Of a stretch of 64,000 nucleotides of DNA, positions 58,960 through 64,000 are shown one piece after another. The DNA comes from Candidatus Bathyarchaeia archaeon. Lineage in GTDB: Archaea > Thermoproteota > Bathyarchaeia > Bathyarchaeales > Bathycorpusculaceae. Both the position numbers and the translations under genes were made by a program. The stretch lies in assembly GCA_038728085.1 (NCBI GenBank), contig JAVYUU010000005.1, forward strand, positions 17,139-81,138, given 5' to 3'. The number at the start of each line of letters is the position of its first letter. Position 1 is the stretch's first letter. The notes under the pieces are model-generated. The model had not been told where the DNA came from and made no database searches. It worked only from the letters and a program-made list of their open reading frames with translations.

Positions 58960-59842
58960 GTTTTCTCACTCTGCCTGTTACGTAGGCGAAGGCTTCTTGT
59001 GCGTCTGCTTCGAGTAGATGTTTGCGTTTGAAGTAGGTGATTATGTTTTCTATGTCGCGTTTTAGGAGCTGTTGGGCGTTTGGGTGGTCTTTGGTCACGT
59101 ATTGGGGCCAGTCGATTATGAGGATGTGGTTGTCTGGTTTTAGGATGATGTTGTATTCGCTTAGGTCTGCGTGGATTATTCCGGCTTTTTGGTAGGCTTT
59201 TCGGATGTTGCGTAGGATTTCCATTAGCACTTTCTGTGGGTTTGGGATTTCGCGTAGTTGGGCGAGTTCTGCACCTTCTATGGCGCTCATGGCTATGGCG
59301 TGGCGGTTTTGGCTTATGGGTTTTGGAACAGCCACCCCTTTCGGGTAGACAAGGGTTAAGGCTTCATATTCTTTTTCTGCGGCTTTTCTTGAGCGTAGTA
59401 GCCAGTGTATGTCTTCTGTTGTCCAGCCGCGTTTTCGTCTTGTTTGGCGGAAGCTTATTCTTCCTAGGCGGTGAAATTTTATAGCTATGCGTTCACCGTT
59501 CGGTGTTAAAGCGTCATAGACGTCGGCTTCTTTGCCCACGCCGAGTGGTTTGCCGAAGGCTTCTAGGATTCCTGCTTTTACGAAGGCGTTTATGGCTAGG
59601 CAGTCGTAGCCTGCGTAGTTCAGCGTATACCCCAAGTAGGGCTGTTTTGTCTGGCGTATTAGGCGGAGCTTGTGTAGTTTTTCGAGGCGGAAGGTGACTT
59701 CTTCCTCGTTGAATTTGGAGTACTTGACGATGACCTCTTTTGGCACATACTCGTGTTTTGTCATGGCGGCTTCTATAACCTGCAATATGCGGAAGTCTTC
59801 GCTTTCGAGGTTTTTGAAGGCTTGGATAGCTTCGGCTGACAT
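58949..59842 (-). CDS. rio2: RIO2-type protein kinase/ATPase
   Basis: A 297-residue RIO2 protein, involved in small-subunit ribosome maturation. Residues 1-90 are the winged helix typical of RIO2; the nucleotide loop is GVGKEADVYDA; catalytic HADLSEYNIIL (H-x-D...N) and metal-binding IDWPQ are intact. The expected flexible loop lies near RKRGWTTEDIHWLLRSRKAAEKEY. Its gene converges on Lsm, another RNA-related gene, with 11 bp overlap. It is 71 bp divergent from the GNAT gene. Confidence 0.95.
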   Translation of the reverse strand: MSAEAIQAFKNLESEDFRILQVIEAAMTKHEYVPKEVIVKYSKFNEEEVTFRLEKLHKLRLIRQTKQPYLGYTLNYAGYDCLAINAFVKAGILEAFGKPLGVGKEADVYDALTPNGERIAIKFHRLGRISFRQTRRKRGWTTEDIHWLLRSRKAAEKEYEALTLVYPKGVAVPKPISQNRHAIAMSAIEGAELAQLREIPNPQKVLMEILRNIRKAYQKAGIIHADLSEYNIILKPDNHILIIDWPQYVTKDHPNAQQLLKRDIENIITYFKRKHLLEADAQEAFAYVTGRVRKPTF

Positions 59843-59912
59843 TCCTAATGCCTAAAATAGACGCGTTTGCTAATTAAACTATGCATTTTAGACGTGGGCT
59901 GATGGATGGCTT

Positions 59913-60812
59913 ATGGAAGGCGATGTTGGCAGGGCTAAGCTGCCTGTGCATGTGCGGGAAGCCCGTGAATCGGATAGGGATGCGGTTTTCGGGTTTTGCC
60001 GTTACACTTGGAGCTGGGGCGACTATATCCTGCATGTCTGGGATAAGTGGCTTCAAGAGCCGAATGGCAAGGTTTTTGTTGCTACTTTGGATGGTGTGCC
60101 CGTCGGCATACAGCACATAACCATCGACAAGCCTGGCGAGGCTTGGCTTAGCGGCGCCAGAACAGCGCCCCAGTATAGGCGTATGGGCGTGGCTAAAGCC
60201 ATAACTGCTAAATGCCTAGAATATGCCAGAAGCATGGGCGCGAAGGTGGTAAGGCTTGTCACCGAATCGGATAATGTAGCTGCGATTGCCGCGGTTCAGA
60301 AGATGGGCTTTAAGCCCGTCGCCGAGTTCCTTGAAATGGAGTTGGAAAAACCTTCAATGGCGGAGAGCCGCCTTTCACGGTGGGCTGACGTTGACAGCCT
60401 TGAAAATGTTTGGCGTTATTTGCAGGCTTCAGATGCTTACCGCCTAGCTGCAGGATTGTACACAGTGCTTTATCACTGGTATTCCTTGGACGAGCCTGAC
60501 TTGGAAAGCTTCATTCGGCATGGAAAAGCCATAATCTACACTGGCGAGAGCGGGGCTGTTGGCGGTTTGGTTTTGGTGGATAACGCTGTTGCCAGCGAGT
60601 GGCATGAAAACGCTGTTCAAATATGCTATATAGACGGAGCCTATGAGGCGGTTTTAGACATTGCTGGGTTTCTGCTGGCTTACTGCCACCAACAAGGCAT
60701 AGAGAAAATTTACGGGTTTACATGCAACCACAAGCCCATAACAGACGCCCTAGAAAAACTTGGCTTCAAAAAACCAGAAAAAACAGCCATAATATTCGAA
60801 AAACACCTATAA
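59913..60812 (+). CDS. GNAT-family acetyltransferase
   Basis: 299 residues from ATG 59913. The N-terminal half is a GNAT fold: PVHVREARESDRDAVFGF, then GEAWLSGARTAPQYRRMGVAKAITAKCLEYARSMG, where R-R-M-G-V-A is the acetyl-CoA loop, and AAIAAVQKMGFKPVAEFLEM. The second half (about 160-299) is a related but degenerate GNAT-like unit ending in FTCNHKPITDALEKLGFKKPE. The substrate is unknown. A two-hairpin repeat element begins 6 bp downstream. Confidence 0.85.
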   Translation: MEGDVGRAKLPVHVREARESDRDAVFGFCRYTWSWGDYILHVWDKWLQEPNGKVFVATLDGVPVGIQHITIDKPGEAWLSGARTAPQYRRMGVAKAITAKCLEYARSMGAKVVRLVTESDNVAAIAAVQKMGFKPVAEFLEMELEKPSMAESRLSRWADVDSLENVWRYLQASDAYRLAAGLYTVLYHWYSLDEPDLESFIRHGKAIIYTGESGAVGGLVLVDNAVASEWHENAVQICYIDGAYEAVLDIAGFLLAYCHQQGIEKIYGFTCNHKPITDALEKLGFKKPEKTAIIFEKHL

Positions 60813-60817
60813 AAGCG

Positions 60818-60901
60818 TCAATTTTGTTGACTGTAGCATATCACAAAATTGATACCTCCTCTAGGATTTTGGCGAAGCAAGCGAGACATAAGAAAATGGA
60901 G
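60818..60901 (+). repeat. Two-hairpin sequence element, copy B
   Basis: TCAATTTTG (60818-60826) pairs perfectly with CAAAATTGA (60844-60852), followed as in copy A (9407-9506) by C/T-rich CCTCCTCTAG, then ATTTT (60866-60870) pairing with AAAAT (60893-60897) and CTCC with GGAG. The loop of the second hairpin differs from copy A. Further short pieces with the same CCCTCTAG-ATTTT look occur at about 60930-60942 and 60983-61000 in this 200-bp gap. Confidence 0.62.
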
Positions 60902-61013
60902 CCTTTTTCAGCCTTATTTTCTCTAGCCCTCTAGAGTTTTCAACATTCTTTTGGCTTGAGGAAAAGCCAATAAGCGCCTACCCTCTCTAGAAATTTTCAG
61001 TGGATGTTAAACG

Positions 61014-62009
61014 CTATTTGATCCGTAATTGTTCTATTTGTTGGCTATCTGGTCTTTCCACCGTTATGGTTTTTTTTGGCATTGTTCTGCCGTATCGCAC
61101 TTGCACCTCACCAGTCTTTTGGTCTGAATAGTAGGCTGTTAGCTGGGCTGCCTTTTCTATAGCTTGCCTTGTTTTTGGTCCTTGCAAAAGCGTGATGGGG
61201 CTTCCAGTGCCAACAGCCTCAAAAAAGTAGTCATTTCTGCCCTTAAACCTTAAGAGCGTCTCATTTTCTTCTTTGTTTCTTCCCACGATTATCTTATTTT
61301 TACCGAAGCGGAAGTGGCGTCCAATTTTCAGCAGCTCCAAGTCCGCCATGGAAACGCGTTTTTTATGCTCGAGCAGGTCGCGGAGCTTTGCCGCAAACTC
61401 TTTGTAGGTTAGTAGGCATCCGCCAGCTGGGGTCTGGTATTCTGTTATGCCATAAGCCTTTGCAAGGGCTAACTGTCTTTTGCGGGATCTTCCTCTAATG
61501 TCTAGCAGCTTGCTTCTATCCACAATTCCATCCTTTTCGGGTTCTGTAGGCGGCAAAAGCTTGGCGGACAACGGTCTCAGCAATCGTCCTTTTAGGCTTG
61601 ATTCTTCCTCAACTATTTTTAGGGCTTTCCAGTTCTGGGACATGGGACGCTCGCCTAAAACTTCGCCAGTTATTATGAAGGATGCGCCAATCCGCCGTGC
61701 GTACTGCTTGGCCTTTTTGAGCATGTAAATGCGGCAGTCTATGCACGGGTTCATGTGCCTTCCATAGCCATACTTTGGCTTGCGGATAACCCGCAAATAA
61801 TCTAAGCCTAGACGCACGATCTTCAATGGCACGCCTAACTGCTGGGCAGCCCTTTCAAGGCTGAAACCACCAGTCCTAGCCGAGTAGAAGGGCGTAAGAA
61901 AAGTTATGGCTTCGACGGCTATGCCTTGCTCTTGAATCAGCTTTATAGCGAGGCTGCTGTCCAAACCGCCGGAAAAAAGCGCCAAAGCCTTTGCTTTCGC
62001 TTTTTCCAT
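61014..62009 (-). CDS. PP-loop tRNA thiolation-type protein (ThiI/MnmA-like)
   Basis: A 331-residue N-type ATP pyrophosphatase. The PP-loop is LFSGGLDSSLA (residues about 13-23); a H-M-N-P-C-I-D-C-R segment follows with a likely catalytic or metal-binding C-x2-C; IITGEVLGERPMSQN and TPAGGCLLT are found in archaeal 2-/4-thiouridine-synthase-like proteins. The C-terminal 130 residues are a DUF814/NFACT-like region (FKGRNDYFFEAVGTGSP). It probably thiolates or modifies tRNA; the exact base is uncertain. Confidence 0.82.
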   Translation of the reverse strand: MEKAKAKALALFSGGLDSSLAIKLIQEQGIAVEAITFLTPFYSARTGGFSLERAAQQLGVPLKIVRLGLDYLRVIRKPKYGYGRHMNPCIDCRIYMLKKAKQYARRIGASFIITGEVLGERPMSQNWKALKIVEEESSLKGRLLRPLSAKLLPPTEPEKDGIVDRSKLLDIRGRSRKRQLALAKAYGITEYQTPAGGCLLTYKEFAAKLRDLLEHKKRVSMADLELLKIGRHFRFGKNKIIVGRNKEENETLLRFKGRNDYFFEAVGTGSPITLLQGPKTRQAIEKAAQLTAYYSDQKTGEVQVRYGRTMPKKTITVERPDSQQIEQLRIK

Positions 62010-62052
62010 AATCCCCGCTTCTACTGGTTTGAAACTGTTATTTAAGTCCTCT

Positions 62053-63051
62053 TTAAGCTCTGTAGCCGCCGAAGCTTACTACGAGGAATATTACGTACAT
62101 GAAAAGCAACATTAGGGCTTCTCTCCAGCCAACTCTTCCACTGGACAGGAAATACCAGAGCAGAAGGTTTGTTATGAGCGAGAACAATATCGGGCTTGTG
62201 AATGGAGTAATCTCTCTTATCCCCGTCGAGCTCATGAGGGCTACGCCGAGAATTAAAGTTATGTTTGTGAAGCAGCTTCCAACAATGTTGCCTAACGCCA
62301 GTTCCAAATGGCCTTTGAAGGCTGATTTCACGGTGTTTGCAAATTCAGGCAGACTTGTTCCGAAAGCGACAATGGTGGCGCCTAGGATAACTTGAGGCAC
62401 GCCAAAATACTCAGCAAGGTATACGGCGGAATCAACTATGAAATTGGCACTTGCCACCACTATAGCGGCGCCAAAAACAGCTAAAAAAGTATAAAGCTTC
62501 AATTTTGCCCTCTCCTCGCCGAGAGCACCCTCGTTTTTTATGCGTCTCATGCTTGCAAGTCTGTAAATGTAGAATGCAAATATTCCTATGAGGAGAATCC
62601 CTATCAATCTGCCTGCGTATCCCACGTAGAGAAGTGTTAATGGAACCACGGAGGCTATGAAAAGGCCGAAATAAAGGGTTCCGACCTCTTCTTCTGTTAT
62701 AAGCGGCACCATCTTTAATCGGTCAGAACTTTTCAAGGAGGCGATCAGAATCCCTGTTCCCAATATTAGACAGATATTCACAACGTTGGAGCCTAAAACG
62801 TTTCCAATGGCTATGTCCACGCCTTCGCCTAAAATTGCGGCGAAAACAGAAACGCTGAGTTCCGGCAAAGTCGTGACCAAGGCTATTAGGATAAAACCCA
62901 CTGTTGTTTTCCCCAAACCGCTTATTTCTGAAACCTTAACTGCATTGTCGATGGTTAACTCGCTTGCCCTGTCAAGTATGATCAATGAAGCTATAAGAAC
63001 AAGCACGTTGCCAAGTAGTCCAAACTCCTCGAACATCGCTGGCAACCTCAC
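62053..63051 (-). CDS. Calcium/sodium (cation) antiporter, CaCA family
   Basis: A 332-residue exchanger with about ten membrane helices built from two inverted repeats. The alpha-repeat motifs are ALVTTLPELSVSVFAA with GNVLGSNVVNI, and AFGTSLPEFANTVKSA with GNIVGSCFTNI. It resembles the bacterial YrbG and archaeal NCX proteins that exchange Na+ or H+ for Ca2+. ATG 63051 (M-R-L-P-A-M); the Met five codons later is also possible. It is single and divergent from the MBL gene at the right edge. Confidence 0.92.
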   Translation of the reverse strand: MRLPAMFEEFGLLGNVLVLIASLIILDRASELTIDNAVKVSEISGLGKTTVGFILIALVTTLPELSVSVFAAILGEGVDIAIGNVLGSNVVNICLILGTGILIASLKSSDRLKMVPLITEEEVGTLYFGLFIASVVPLTLLYVGYAGRLIGILLIGIFAFYIYRLASMRRIKNEGALGEERAKLKLYTFLAVFGAAIVVASANFIVDSAVYLAEYFGVPQVILGATIVAFGTSLPEFANTVKSAFKGHLELALGNIVGSCFTNITLILGVALMSSTGIREITPFTSPILFSLITNLLLWYFLSSGRVGWREALMLLFMYVIFLVVSFGGYRA

Positions 63052-63144
63052 TCGCTTTAAACAAGCTTTGTATTAAAATATTTCCTTGCTGAATTCTAAA
63101 TATAGACGCGTAAACAAGATTTCCATTAACTAGAGGCACGAAAC

Positions 63145-63975
63145 ATGGCGTCCTACGAAATAGTGTTTCTCGGAACAGGCGGCGGAAGGTTCACAACCAT
63201 TACCCAGAAACGGCGCACTGCTGGAATACGAATATTGAGCGAAAACCTAAACCTACACTTGGATCCCGGTCCCGGAGCGCTTGTCTACTCCATAAGCGAG
63301 GGCTTGGATCCCCAGAAGCTTAACGCCATATTTGTTTCGCACAGTCACCCCGATCATTACACGGATGCTGAAGTGCTTATAGAGGCCATGACAAGAGGCA
63401 TGACTAAAAAGCGGGGGGTGCTCGCCGCCTCCAAAAGCGTTTTGAAAGGCAACAGCGTCTGTGAACCATCCATTTCGAAATACCATCAACAAATGGTTGA
63501 GCAGGTAATCGAAGCTGTTCCGAACACGCGTTTCCAAGTGGCGAACCTGACGGTTTCCGCCACTGAGGCAAGGCACACGGATCCGGATGCTGTTGGCTTC
63601 CGCTTCGAAACAAAAGAATACGGCGACTTCGCCTACACCAGCGACACCCAATACTTTAAGGGTATAGGCAAACACTATGAAGGCGTGAGACTGCTAATGC
63701 TTTGCGTGATGCGACCCGCTGGCAAGCCGTGGGAGGGCCACATGACCACGGAGGACGCCATAAAAATAGTGGAGGAAGCCCGTCCAGAACAAGCCGTTCT
63801 GACACATCTTGGAATGCAAATGATATTCCATGGGCCAGCCAGAGAAGCCAAACTCATTGAAGAGAAAACGGGGACGCCGACGGTGGCGGCTACGGATGGC
63901 ATGCGCATCCTTTTTGGCGAAAAAATAGAAGTGAAAACAGCTAAACAAAAAGAGGGGCTGGATAAATTCTTTTAA
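63145..63975 (+). CDS. MBL-fold hydrolase (RNase Z-like)
   Basis: A 276-residue metallo-beta-lactamase-fold protein: IVFLGTGGGRFTTI at the N-terminus (the G-T-G-G-G start of RNase Z/COG1234-like enzymes), SHSHPDHYTDAEVLIEAM as the zinc motif, and later His/Asp ligands in ARHTDPDAVGF, YTSDTQYF and LTHLGMQM. The length is shorter than RNase Z and the exosite arm is not seen, so I prefer a general MBL hydrolase over tRNA 3' endonuclease. ATG 63145. The remaining 25 bp of the window hold nothing recognisable. Confidence 0.85.
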   Translation: MASYEIVFLGTGGGRFTTITQKRRTAGIRILSENLNLHLDPGPGALVYSISEGLDPQKLNAIFVSHSHPDHYTDAEVLIEAMTRGMTKKRGVLAASKSVLKGNSVCEPSISKYHQQMVEQVIEAVPNTRFQVANLTVSATEARHTDPDAVGFRFETKEYGDFAYTSDTQYFKGIGKHYEGVRLLMLCVMRPAGKPWEGHMTTEDAIKIVEEARPEQAVLTHLGMQMIFHGPAREAKLIEEKTGTPTVAATDGMRILFGEKIEVKTAKQKEGLDKFF

Positions 63976-64000
63976 GCGTTAGGCGCCTTTTCCCTAAAAT

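Noticed and set aside
63145..63975. Bona fide tRNA 3' RNase Z
   Set aside because: The N-terminal motif is similar, but the exosite arm and the full set of RNase Z motifs could not be recognised, so a general MBL hydrolase call was kept.
1..64000. CRISPR array
   Set aside because: No series of regularly spaced direct repeats and no cas gene was seen.

Overview
The window is a gene-dense stretch of an archaeal chromosome. Support for Archaea comes from a family B DNA polymerase ending in a PIP-like box, archaeal DnaG, class I lysyl-tRNA synthetase, RIO2 kinase, an Lsm protein, UPF0147, an aconitase-X phosphomevalonate dehydratase, intron-containing tRNA genes and frequent TTG/GTG starts. The gene mix and the presence of a non-canonical tRNA intron look most like a TACK-type archaeon, possibly Candidatus Bathyarchaeia. 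That placement is an inference from gene content only.

Layout. 1-3.8 kb: acyl-CoA carbon metabolism (end of a pyruvate/oxaloacetate carboxyltransferase gene, its biotin carrier, and the methylmalonyl-CoA mutase catalytic subunit). 3.8-7.9 kb: replication and RNA genes (PolB, DnaG, a small TOPRIM protein). 7.9-15.4 kb: all three aromatic aminoacyl-tRNA synthetases (TyrRS, PheRS alpha/beta, TrpRS), interrupted by an unassigned structured RNA candidate and two cell-surface genes, one of them frameshifted. 15.4-30.4 kb: mixed housekeeping and membrane genes, a 5S rRNA, a doubly interrupted tRNA-Trp, a CofE-like ligase and a TRAM/OB/TRAM trio of small nucleic-acid-binding proteins. 30.5-37 kb: an ABC ATPase/exoprotein/FtsX-type permease operon and a Yip1-like protein. 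37-39.7 kb: a fused DUF35-HMG-CoA synthase beside a thiolase homologue that lacks its catalytic residues. 40.56-44.68 kb: a roughly 4.1-kb integrated element bounded by 43-bp copies of the 3' part of tRNA-Glu. 44.7-47.7 kb: both subunits of phosphomevalonate dehydratase and an HD hydrolase. 47.7-64 kb: thymidylate kinase, redox and zinc-ribbon proteins, LysRS, tRNA-Arg, a large exoprotein, an intron-containing tRNA-Tyr, histidine ammonia-lyase, Lsm, RIO2, a GNAT, a PP-loop tRNA thiolase-type enzyme, a cation/Ca exchanger and an MBL hydrolase.

How the genes fit together. HMG-CoA synthase and phosphomevalonate dehydratase belong to the archaeal mevalonate route to isoprenoid lipids, and the integrated element now lies between them. 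PolB and DnaG are convergent. Several other convergent pairs overlap at their 3' ends, by up to 100 bp.

Most notable points: (1) the element carries an integrase whose reading frame would join in frame to an upstream ribbon-helix-helix gene when the attachment sites recombine into a circle, and it also holds a perfect 24-bp inverted repeat flanked by TATA-like boxes; (2) PolB has intact polymerase motifs but a degenerate proofreading site; (3) the thiolase homologue has lost its catalytic Cys, His and Asn residues; (4) tRNA-Trp has two introns, one with a guide complementary to its own anticodon loop; (5) a two-hairpin sequence element occurs twice; (6) an unidentified structured RNA candidate lies upstream of tyrS. 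No database search or folding program was run; all assignments are from reading the sequence.
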